Shown in pieces: positions 48,601 to 58,695 of a stretch of 64,000 bases of DNA (position 1 is the first letter of the stretch; each line of letters starts with the position of its first letter). The translations under genes and the position numbers were made by a program. Under the pieces are notes generated by a model. It had not been told where the DNA came from and ran no database searches. It was given only the letters and a program-made list of their open reading frames with translations. The DNA comes from Plantago ovata (Eukaryota; Streptophyta; Magnoliopsida; Lamiales; Plantaginaceae): the NCBI GenBank assembly GCA_028274465.1, contig CM051458.1, forward strand, positions 82,108,085 to 82,172,084. The letters are read 5' to 3'.

Positions 48601-48926
48601 CTTGCCCACGCATCAGGCCTGCCTGGAATGCATTACTCCACTGGTTTGGATGGGATACTACTATTGTAACTTGGCCACAGGTAATTGATTGGATTTGTAT
48701 CCAAGTGAAAGGCAGAAATGCAAGGAACCGTTTTCTAAAAGTTTTAGTTACTGAGTTTATTTACGTTGCGTTGCTTGAACGAAACTCCCAAATCTTTAAT
48801 GGGAAACGTTGTGAGTTTAACCAAATTTTGAAAGATGTAGTTAGGAGAACTTTAGGGTGCTGCGGGATGGTGAAGAAACTGCAAGATACTTGTCGTTCTT
48901 GTTTTGATGCCCCTAGAGTAGTTTAG
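45616..48926 (+). pseudogene. LINE D ORF2 (endonuclease and reverse transcriptase)
   Basis: Endonuclease at 45616-46290: SWNVRGLNK, LLETKIKE, ILGDFNNV, then SDHSP in another frame. Reverse transcriptase at about 46900-47890: FVPGRFIHDNTLLAQEII, KLDLQKAYDSV and the catalytic FADDLLFF. The linker, SYGGRLQLIQSVLYSI, follows, then zf-RVT (RLATKDRILRFNAQVHPLCVFC) up to about 48600 and a short C-terminus to 48926. I see no RNase H domain, unlike LINE B. At least six stops or shifts break the frame (for example 46159, 46413, 46662 and 47891). Confidence 0.88.
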
Positions 48927-49242
48927 TGCTGTTTCTAGTATGTTAGTTTGTAATTTGTTGTTTCTTTGTAATTGTGACGTTGAGCTTATTGGCTTACGGG
49001 CTTACGGGAAATAAAACTATCTTTGTTTCCAAAAAAACTATTATACATATTTATGACCAAATAAATATATTTATAAAATGTTATGTATATTTTGTAAAGT
49101 AACTAAAGTTGAGGGGATATTTTTTAAAAAAATCTTAGAAAAACCCTACTCGTGCTTGTCATCAACTTCATTGTCTCACTTCCATCTCTATTCTCTATTT
49201 TTCCTTTCTACAATTGTCTACTCTAATTCTTCTCCTCACTAA

Positions 49243-49585
49243 GAGCACTCCTTACCGTTTTAGTCTTAATTGAGTGTTTAAACATATAAGTCCCAAGAAA
49301 ATCCTTCTCAAATTGAAGCCTCCAATGGTTTGGTGCTTAATTGAGGCATGTATGTAGGTCTCATATGCCACATGTTAGTCTATTATTAATTATCATACTA
49401 AAAAATATAAGTAAACAATTTTTTAATATAAATTGGGGCTTAAATGGAGGCTACTATTTAGTAGCCCTTTCCCATGGGCTACTAAGTGGTAGCCCCATAA
49501 AAGCCTCCATTGGAGTTATTTTTTAGCTTAATTAAGGTTTTAAAAGGCCTCAAATAAAAAAAAAAAACCTTAATAAGGAATGTTC
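49243..49585. mobile_element. Tourist (PIF/Harbinger) MITE (343 bp)
   Basis: The ends GAGCACTCCTTACCG and, on the opposite strand, GAACATTCCTTATTAAG are flanked by the 3-bp duplication taa (49240-49242 and 49586-49588). Internal foldback phrases include 'actatttagtagccc' and 'gggctactaagtggtag'. Confidence 0.88.
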
Positions 49586-49686
49586 TAATTCTTCACTTCA
49601 ATCTTCAAGTTCCTATGAGCCACCACTACCCAGCGCCTCGATCTACATCAACACCACCACCACCACACTCCATCTACATCAATACC

Positions 49687-50178
49687 ACCACTAGGGCTGT
49701 AACTGAGTCGAGCATTTTTCGAGCTGCTCGAGTTCGGCTCGAAAAAAGTTCGGCTCGAAACTCGATTATTTGAGCTCGAGTTCGAGCAAAAATTCAAGCT
49801 CTTTTAGTTTATCGAGTCGAGCTCTAATATTGAAAAGCTCGGCTCGAAAGCTCGACGAGCCGCTCGAAAAAAATATTATATATTATTACTTTATATATTT
49901 TAATTATTATATTTTTTATTTATTATATATGTATTATTTATTTTATATATTTATTTTTTATATATTATATATTTTCTTATTTATTTATTTTTATTTTTAT
50001 TTTTTAAATTCTTTCTTATTCGAGCTCGCGAGCCGAGCTCGAATAAGAAAAATATGTGTCGAGCTCGAACTCGAGTCCAAGAGCTGAAGCTCGATCGAAC
50101 TCGAGTTTGAGCGAGTGTTTTATTTCGAGTTCGAGCCGAGCCGAGTCAAAACTCGACTCGGCTCGGCTCGATTACACA
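49687..50178. mobile_element. TCGAGC-rich foldback element
   Basis: Arms dense in 'ctcgagct', 'gctcggctcga' and 'gagccgag' enclose an AT-rich core (49868-50015). The ends read 'tgtaactgagtcgagc' and, on the opposite strand, 'tgtaatcgagccgagc'. Flanks are CAC repeats on both sides, so the duplication cannot be read unambiguously (accaccac is a candidate). Confidence 0.6.
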
Positions 50179-50184
50179 CCACCA

Positions 50185-51758
50185 CCACACTCCATCTCCA
50201 TTAACACCAACACCCATCGAGATCTCCATCAACAACCAAAAGTCTACAACCACATCTCCAATCTTTGATACCTCACTGCAAATCGAAGCTCCAAGGCTCC
50301 ACAAGTCTGCTCAAGATCGAAGTGTTCAGATCTGCCGCAAGGAATTGTTCTTTTCCAGTTCGAGCTTTTTTTTTCGTACTTGAAACCCGGGTTGACCTGG
50401 TTTAACTGGCCAAATACTCGAGAAAATCCCGGGTTCCTAGATTTGCCTGAGTTTTTATGGTTTAGTCCCGCGAAGGTCACCGATTACCGGTTAAACCGGT
50501 CAACCCGGATTGATCTGGCGAGATTCAAAACGCTGCTAATAACCGAGGAGAAGTCAGCAACAATGTAGAGGGCCAGAGTGTAACCAGCGCTAGACAAAAA
50601 TCAAGACACCCAGGAACAAAAACACCACCAGCCAAACCGTAGAGCCAAACCTTACTGAGAAAACCAAGTAACCCAACCAAACTTAATCAACACGCTCCTA
50701 CACCCTATGTCGATACATGAACTTAAAACGATCAACTTTCAGATAGGAACATCAGAAACTCCATCAACGCCAAGGTCCATCCTTGTAACTGCGGGATGGT
50801 GAATTAAAGAAAGAAGAGGAGAGGGGAGGAAAAACTCCAAGATTTTTAAACTAGAATCACAATGATTAAAGTCCTTGGATTCAAATTTAGAAGGGTTAAA
50901 ACCATGAAGATTAAAACACCTTCCAAATCACTCACCAATCCAACCGCTTAGGGGAGCAATAAATCGCCAAGGTAACCAGTGCCTCCTTTGAAAACCTGTA
51001 ACATACCAAACCACAGGAGCTGCTGCAAAACAATACAACCAAAGTACCCAAACAAGGACAAAGACGACCAAAGTAGCACTTGTCAAACTCTCCCTTAAAT
51101 CAGTGACTAGACAAAATTAACGTCCCGACGGATTTAGTATATCATGCTACCCTCACCACTACTTAAAAGAAAGGTATCAAGAAGAGGAAGTAAGGGCACA
51201 ACTTGGAGTAGTCGGGTAATCCTAACTCTCGACATAACCCCTTCAAGTAGCATTTTAAGGCAAGGAGACAACGCATAAAATTGCCGTTTGTCTTCATAGA
51301 TTACTACTCTCCCTCGTTCCAATATAATCTTCCTTAAAGTGCTTGTTTTATCTAGGTTTAGTGAATATTAATAATCTACTACTATTAGTTTGTGCATGTG
51401 AGTTATTATATCGATAAAATTGTAAGTTGGTGATAAAGAATGAGAGATGGTATAATAAAATAGTAATAACGTAGAAAATAAAAATAATAAAAAATTGGAG
51501 AGTGTTTTGGAAAGAATTTTGTTGGTGAATTTATTCTTTTACTTTTTTGCAATATTAATGTATTATTTGGACAGAAATATTCATGTAATTCTAAAACAGT
51601 AAGATAACATATAACTTTATATACACGCAGACATTTTTAAATAAGTAATTTTGTAGCGAAACCTATTGGAAAATTAACACTATAAATGATTAGATTTCGC
51701 ACCACCTTACCAATTTGAATTTTCAAAAATGTTGAATTTCGACTATGGTATCAAAAGC
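50185..51758. other. Intergenic, nothing firmly recognised
   Basis: A Stowaway-like end ('ctccctcgttcc') at 51308 has no partner. The rest lacks coding signal. Confidence 0.4.
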
Positions 51759-51805
51759 TCACGACCACCTGCTGGTTTCATGAATACAACCCTGGGTGGT
51801 CGTGA
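51759..51805. repeat. Short hairpin (11-bp arms)
   Basis: Arms tcacgaccacc (51759-51769) and ggtggtcgtga (51795-51805) are perfect. A further 'gggtggtcgt' follows near 51828. Confidence 0.85.
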
Positions 51806-51841
51806 ATCAACACTTTTATTTATAAGGGTGGTCGTATATTT

Positions 51842-51930
51842 ACTTTTTAATTATTTTATCTATGAAGTTGGGACAAAACAGTCACGTGGAATACTTCGTC
51901 CCAACTTCATAGATAAAATAATTAAAAAGT
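51842..51930. repeat. Perfect 33-bp inverted repeat with 23-bp loop
   Basis: Left arm 51842-51874 and right arm 51898-51930 are exact reverse complements. The loop contains gtcacgtgg. A perfect stem of this length in otherwise decayed sequence implies recent origin or selection. Confidence 0.95.
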
Positions 51931-52034
51931 GAATTTATTATTTCAAATCACGTATGACATATTAAGGATGAGCCAAAATATAAAGAATCCACTGGAATGG
52001 AGGGCGTAGATCAATAAGTGTCTTAAATGATTAC

Positions 52035-52600
52035 AACAGGTCTATTTGACAATAATTTAGAATACTAACGGTATTCGACGGATCTATTCCACAATAATTT
52101 TAGAGCACTAATTTTATTCGATGGGTCTATTCCATAATAATTTTAGAGCACTAAAAGTATCGGTCCAACGGGCCTATTAAACAATAGTTTAATTAGAATA
52201 GTAATTGTGTTCGACGAGTTTGTTACACAATACTATTAGAGAACTAACTGTATTTGACGGATTTTTTCCACAATAATTTTAGAACATTAACTATATTGAC
52301 GGTCTATTAATCAGCAGTTTAATTAAAACATAATTAATTAATGTTCGGACGGCTATACCACAATACTCTAGAACACTAAGTCACTGACTTAACTATATTA
52401 GACGGGTCTATATAGGAGGTATAGGGTAGTGAAGGGAGCTGGAGTGGTGAATGAGAGGTGCATGGTTCGATCCTTGGAGGAAGCGAGGGCATAAGGTGGT
52501 TTAGATGTGGAGATATAATGCGGTTTAGATGTGGCAATATAAGGTGGTGTAGGATGGTTGTATTGTATAGTATTGTAGGGGTAGTTGTGTAGAATTTTCC

Positions 52601-52646
<46 letters not shown>

Positions 52647-53205
52647 AAATGACGGGTCTATTCTGAAATAATTTAGGATAATGGTTGTGTTCGTCGGGTC
52701 TATTACCCGATGCTTTTAAAAGCATTAACTGTATTCAATGGGTGTATTGAACAATAGTTTAGAATACTAATTGTGTTCGACAAGTCTATACCACAATACT
52801 TATATAGCATATTTGTATTCAATGAGTCAATTTCGCAATAATGAGACCACTTATTGTGTTTAAGTCTATTTTATCACACTCTAGAGTACTAACATGTGTT
52901 TAACGGGTCTATTCCGCAATAACTTAGAGCACTACCTATGTTCGACGGATCAATTTTGCAATAATTTAGAACACTAACTATATTCGATATGTTAACTCCA
53001 TAATAATTTTGAGTATTAACTAAAATCAACAGATCTATTCCACAGTACTTTAGAGCACTAACCTTTTTCGACTGGTTCATTTCGCAATTTAGAGCATTAA
53101 CTCTCTTCAACAAGTCTATTGCACATTTATTTAGAGGACTAACTGCACTCAGTGAGTCTATTATGCAATAAATTGGAACGTTAATTGTATTCAATGGGTC
53201 TATTT
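52035..53205. repeat. Degenerate 42-48-bp minisatellite
   Basis: The phrase 'cgacgggtctattccacaa', then 'taattttagagcactaa', recurs more than twenty times with many changes. A SINE interrupts the array at 52412-52650. Confidence 0.85.
52412..52650 (+). mobile_element. tRNA-derived SINE with long A tail
   Basis: B box 'ggttcgatcc', then three 'ataaggtggtttagatgtgg' modules and about 40 A. An exact 11-bp duplication, gacgggtctat, flanks it (52401-52411 and 52651-52661). The long tail suggests a young insertion. Confidence 0.88.
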
Positions 53206-53210
53206 AAGTA

Positions 53211-53468
53211 ATCCCTCCCCTCAATCTATCAACAATCTTTACGTTTTTTTATTTTGACTTTTTTGAGGTTTGGTTTGACCTCATATAAATTTCAAATCAT
53301 ACCATAAAAATAAATACCGAAGTTATATTATGAAATTATAATCATTATATTTTCATAATATAATTTCGTAACTTATTTTTTCGATATCATTTGGGATTTA
53401 TATGAGTCAAACCGAATCTCGAAAAAGTCAAAGTAAAAAAGGGGGATATTGTTGGTAGCCTGAGAGAG
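53211..53468. mobile_element. Stowaway MITE (258 bp)
   Basis: Almost the whole element folds back: left 'tatcaacaatctttacg' pairs with right-strand 'taccaacaatatccccc', and 'ggtttgacctcatataaa' with 'ggtttgactcatataaa'. TA lies at both ends (53209-53210 and 53469-53470). Confidence 0.85.
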
Positions 53469-53504
53469 TAATAATTAAGAATGGTAACTATGTTATGTTC
53501 GAAG

Positions 53505-54090
53505 TGTTAGTAAAAGTGAGAAAATTTGCCTCTAAGGCTAAGCAGCGGAAGTTTAAAAATTTTAATCTCACTAAAACTGATATGACTATATTGTTTATTA
53601 AACTGGAAGAAATCACTTACGTGTCCTCCAGTAGATAAGCAAATTGACCGGGTAACTATTCCTCAATCTCCAAACAAAGCCTTGCAATCTCCTCGTCCGG
53701 CTGGTTGATTTCTTCTTCGTCAGAGATGAAATCTTCGTCAATAAAATCTCCAAGATGGCTCATCAACAGGTTGATTAATTCCTTCGACCTTGGTATCCAC
53801 GGACAATGTTTCCACAAGAACGCTAGGAGGTTCTTCTGTGTTTTGAACTACTGAGAAAAATTGTTCTTTCTGACTATCAGAGAAGAATAATATTTTACCT
53901 GTTGTTGGAATAGAATAGAAGACTAACTTTCTTTCTTTCTGATTTAGTCAATAAGTTGGTTCAGAAAATCACGTAATATTTTATCCAAGTAAATTTTACT
54001 GATTAAGAGACTCCAAAAGTCATCAACTAACCAACTAAGAGATAATAATTAATTATCTCGGTCAAAGATAAAAGAATAAGTCAAAAGAAG

Positions 54091-54135
<45 letters not shown>

Positions 54136-55499
54136 CACGTGGGGCAGCTCAGCTGCCCCAATTCGTCTTTCCTGGCGCGTGCAGTGCACGCGCCAGGGCT
54201 CACTCGCTTGGCGCGTGCACTGCACGCGCCAGGCTTGGTGATCAGCTGGGCCAACCGGCCCAGCTGATTGCTATGCTCTCTTCTTCTTCTTGGGCTTTAC
54301 TCAAATCCCGTCCAAGTGCATAGTCTTCAATTAATTAATTAAATCCAATTCAATTCAATTAATTATATTTCTAAAATATATCCCATATATATAATGAATT
54401 AATATTAATCAAATTAATAATAATTCCATTATATTTATATATATATATATATAATAATTTAATATTAATCTAATTAATATTTAATCCTATATATATACAT
54501 AGCTCAGTTGTAGAAACACCACCTTGAAGTGTGACCCATAGGGCCTTGCATATTAAGCAACAATCTAATTAAGGTCATAATAAATTCCTAGACAATTTAT
54601 CAGACAATATTAATATGCAAGGAACGTTTGTGAGGAAAACAAACCACCTGTAGCGTAGGGTACTTTGATGATACGGTCCCTTCATTCACGAATACTCGAA
54701 TGAGTCTAGAATATGGTTATTTGTCTATTCTAATAACTCCATTCATGGTCTCTCAATCTTATTAGTCGATCTATGAATTATGTCCAAACACCATTTTGAC
54801 ATATTCACATACGGTGGCCATCGGTTTTATGATCGCACTAAATATGAGAAGTGAGTATTCTCTCCTTGTATCTATTACGGAGGAATGAATCCTATCTTGG
54901 TACAATCACTCACACCATACGCTTCCTAATGTACCCAACGCATGCCGTATCTACCCTACTTTAAGAGTGCAAGCATTGCGCATGGTCAAAGTACATTACT
55001 TCACATATGATGTAGTATTGGCCTCAAGTCTAAGGACTACTAACATCACCCTACACACCGATACTACCATAGACACTCAAATAGCTTTACCAAATGGTTT
55101 CTCGGTTGGGTATGCCAACACTCTCCAAAGTGTTCATATGTTCATTATGAATAACCAAGTTCATTCGTAGCAGTGAGACCTACTACATCCTCGAAGGATC
55201 TAATGCAACATATGCTAGCTTCAATCGCATCATTGATATCCCACATCTCAATGACCTTCAGCTAGTGGCTTATTTTAGGACTTAATTATTGACACACAAG
55301 CTCCCACTAACTTGGTGATTACCTTAAGTCCTTGGGAACATTTTATTGAAAAATTCAAACAACCAAAACATATATATATTCATAAAATGCATTGCCAATT
55401 GTATTTATTAATGTATAAATAAATAAATAACAATAACTGAATGTGATCAAGTACATATCGTCCCTATCGTAGGTTGTCTCTAGGACATATATACTTTCA
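53505..55499 (-). mobile_element. Large solo LTR (1995 bp)
   Basis: On the minus strand it starts TGAAAGTATATATGTCCTAG and ends TTTTACTAACA. The 5-bp duplication cgaag is exact (53500-53504 and 55500-55504). It is related to the LTR at 32716 but inverted and divergent. A (GA)n run lies at 54098-54133, with four palindromes beside it. Confidence 0.93.
54140..54268. repeat. Cluster of four perfect palindromes in the LTR
   Basis: Stems: 54140-54160 (arms tggggcagct / agctgcccca), 54171-54197 (cctggcgcgtgca / tgcacgcgccagg), 54209-54231 (tggcgcgtgca / tgcacgcgcca) and 54241-54268 (atcagctgggcc / ggcccagctgat). All arms are exact. Confidence 0.95.
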
Positions 55500-55734
55500 C
55501 GAAGGTTTTTCTATGCAATAATTCAGGGGACAATGACATTTTCGGTCCCAAAGTTTGGAGGGTATGACATATGCAGTCCATAGTTAGATAGTATGGTGTT
55601 CAACTATGAACTTAGGCTAAGTACGATTATGATGGTAGTATATGTACGTGCTAGATATATAGCATTTCATGTTTATAAATTTGTTTTACTTGCAAGATAA
55701 TTGTGACGTTTTAATATTATCATTTGAGAATTGT

Positions 55735-56190
55735 TATTCCCGGTCGAAACTCGACGGATGATTTACTAGTGTTATTAAAGAGTATTAGTAGTAGTAATGC
55801 CGTAGTCTCGGAAGATTGGACGGTGCCTACCACTTTGGTCTTAATTTGTTCTTGGTTCCCTGGAATTACCCGGCCCCTGGTTCACGGGCCTGTCATATTG
55901 TTTCTTATGGACAGCATGGTTGCGTTCTGGACACACTTGATGTACATCCCTTGCTTATTGATTCCTCCTGGGGCTGGCTATCTCTAGATTGTGTTCTCTT
56001 TCTAAGTAGGAGAAGCATTGAGTGATTAGTTACTGTTGGTTAACAAGTCATTCTAGGTGTTGCGTCGCCTTGTTTTTGTATTTTGGGCTCTAGTTGTTGT
56101 GCCTCACTTGTACTCTTTTACGAGCATTTCTTATGTTTTGTCTGTTTAATATATGAAATTTTTAGCCGTTAAAAAAAATAAAAAAAAATA
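55735..56190 (+). mobile_element. 5'-truncated LINE 3' end
   Basis: A short frame is followed by a 3' UTR ('acgagcatttcttatg', 'taatatatgaaattttt') and an A-rich tail at 56172-56190. The 3' UTR resembles the antisense fragment at 43740-43985. The 5' boundary is uncertain. Confidence 0.5.
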
Positions 56191-56214
56191 GATGAACCGC
56201 TATATGTGTTGTTG

Positions 56215-56480
56215 ATAAAATTTATGGACAAAAGCTTAAAGATAATCAGGTTGGGGTTTGATGGAGATTTTTGGACAGAAAGTAGATATTTTGTACAAAG
56301 TGCGAGCTGATTCATATTTTTTAAAAGAAGAGAAAGATGAAATCCATCCGTCATTCTCATATATAGTAGTAGTTGATATAACACCATCAGAATGAAAAGT
56401 TATTAATTAGGCTTAAATTTCAACTCCTTTAGCTTGTTAAACAGTCCTTACGAAGTTGTGATTGGCTTGTTGATCTCGAG
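56215..56480 (+). pseudogene. Unidentified gene fragment, copy 2
   Basis: A frameshifted homologue of 39240-39500. It keeps 'ttttaaaagaagagaaaga', the TPSE-stop end and the 3' stretch 'gattggcttgttgatctc'. Confidence 0.4.
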
Positions 56481-57632
56481 TCGGGAGGCCTGTTCTAATT
56501 TCTGTTCTAGTCATTGCATTTTGCATATGTGCACGCAAACTAAAGCAACGGCTGATTTCTTTTTGCTGTTTCTCCTTTTCTTTTCATTCCTCAATAGTTA
56601 TCTTCTCATGATATATTGCCAAGTTTCTCAAATTTATCATATGAAAAATTGGTTTGAAGCAATATTGTTTTAATTGTTGATTGAACTGAACTGTTGGGTT
56701 GAGTGTTTTAAGCAGAAAAAATATATTTTTATTAATAAAAGAGTAAAAGACGTACTCGGAATAATTACATCGTACAAACCCAACAAATCACCTTCATCAA
56801 TCCAGACCGCTGACCCAAAGCCAAATTAAGTCACTGTAATTCTTAAACCTGAATTGTCAAAGAACAATAGATCCAGTAAAGAAAAACGGCAACAGTGAGT
56901 GCAGCCTGTAAGGACTAGTGTTCTGAAGGATGAAGAACACAAGGACCAGTTTAATTGAAGACTTGAAGGATCAATGGTTTTGTGTTTTGACTTAGAAGTT
57001 AGAACCAACGTTCACTTCACTTGTAAAGTTGTGTTTCCTGTCAAACACACTTCTAGGTATTTGTATTAGGTTTAAGTGGTATTGTACTTAATTAGTGCTG
57101 TACAGATTGTACCTTTAGTACCATTAGGCTAATTAGATACTAGCCCTTAGTATTCGGAAATGTCGGTTCTACCCTTCTCCTTTTTCCTTTGTATAAGTAG
57201 TTTTCTTCTCTGTTATTTTCACTTACTTCATTACTTGTTCATTCGATTTCTCTGTAATTTATACTCGAAATATTCAATTCTGTTAAATGAAAAAAAATTG
57301 CATTAGAGTAGAAGTCATTTGGAAAGGTACATTGGAAAACAAAGAACATATATATTCTCACTTAAGTCCATATATAGATATAAGATTAGATAAATTACTT
57401 TTGCTTCTAATAGCAAATACAAAGCAGAAATACTAGGCAACACTCCTCGAATGCAAAACTTAAAGGCGCAAAGACCATTGTACCTACTTGATAGTATTGG
57501 GGCATTCTCTGTCAAACATGACTTGTTGCAGTCCACCCTCCTGCGCCATTAGAATAGAATGTTAGTATAAGAAGTTATATGTAAACCAAAATCATATTCG
57601 ATAGATACTTACAAAATGTATTCTGAAAATTA
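56481..57632. other. Intergenic; likely 3' flank of the hAT gene at the right
   Basis: No independent gene. An antisense 'tttattaataaaagag' near 56732 may be another LINE tail. On the minus strand 'gtaagtatctat' near 57612 and 'ggcgcag' near 57544 could be a 3' UTR intron of the hAT gene. Confidence 0.35.
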
Positions 57633-58695
57633 TCTTCTAATTGGTGGCAACTGTGTACGACGCAATCGCATCTTCTGAAACCGTTGTAAGATGTCCTCAT
57701 CATCAAGTGCTTTAAAACTCCCCTTTTCTATGTAACAAACCATGCAATCATTCATGAACTGGTTTTCCATCGTATTTCGTGCATCTGTCTTGACAACTTT
57801 CATAGCCGAGAACACTCTTTCAACTGTTGTCGTTGCAACTGGCAATGTCAATGCCAAACAGATAAGTCGATAAACCATCGGAAATACACGATTCTTCGCA
57901 CTCTCAACCATCTTTCTTGCAAGACTTCCAATGTCACGGAGTTTGCAAAACTCATCACATTTTCTAAGATCATAAGCATAAGTATGTAGTTGATCATCAA
58001 GTAGGACAAGATCCATTGCAGAAAAGTCTAATGGATACAGTTTGGCAAGTTTCATCAACTTAGCATGGTCAAATGCCTCAAGAGAGTTGCTTGGAGAAAG
58101 ACATGACATACATAAAAGTAACTCCCACTACAAGAAAAATCGGATATAGCGACGGATTTATGTTAGCAATCCGTCGCTATATGTTAGCGATCCGTCGCTA
58201 AATGCCATTAGCGATGGATAGTCCGTCGTTAAATAGGACGTCGCGAAAAGTGGCGTCGCTAATTCGAAAAGCGACGGATGAAATATCGCTATATTTTAGC
58301 GACGGATAAAGGTAAACGTCGCTATTTACATCGTTGACCAAACTTGAGACGGATAATTGATCCGTCCCTACAATATGGCGATGGATGAAATCATCCGTCG
58401 CTATATTGCTAGAACACGTGTCAGGTGCTGGGCAGACGAGATTTGGCGACGGATGGTTTAATCCGTCGCTAATTGGTCTGGAATATATATATATTTTTTT
58501 TTATTTGTTTATTTATTTATTTTATTTTAACTTTTTTTTTTTTTTTTGTAGTTGTACACCACAAATACGTAAACATTTTCGGAACTAAACATTATATACA
58601 AAAAAAAAAATATTCTAAGCATTAATAAAATGAAAGTACTAATTGTCCTAAGCAAAGGAACATGAAAAAAAAAATGTTCGAAATAGAAAAAAAAA

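Larger units (their letters stand above)
44130..49037 (+). mobile_element. LINE D, nearly full-length L1-type LINE
   Basis: About 4.9 kb with ORF1, ORF2 and a 3' UTR ending in an A run at 49031-49037, preceded by AATAAA near 49010. The exact 5' end and the duplication are not resolved. It is the only LINE here that keeps its endonuclease. Several stops and shifts mean it is no longer autonomous. Confidence 0.85.

Noticed and set aside
51308..51330. Stowaway MITE starting 'ctccctcgttcc'
   Set aside because: No matching right end could be found.
52889..53194. 101-codon minus-strand repeat-protein-like frame
   Set aside because: The apparent 14-residue repeats are the translated 42-bp minisatellite.
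54098..54133. CRISPR-like or regulatory repeat
   Set aside because: It is a plain (GA)n microsatellite in a solo LTR of a plant genome.
32716..55499. A single 22.8-kb LTR retrotransposon with the two 2-kb LTRs as its ends
   Set aside because: The LTRs are inverted relative to each other, each has its own duplication, and host genes lie between them.
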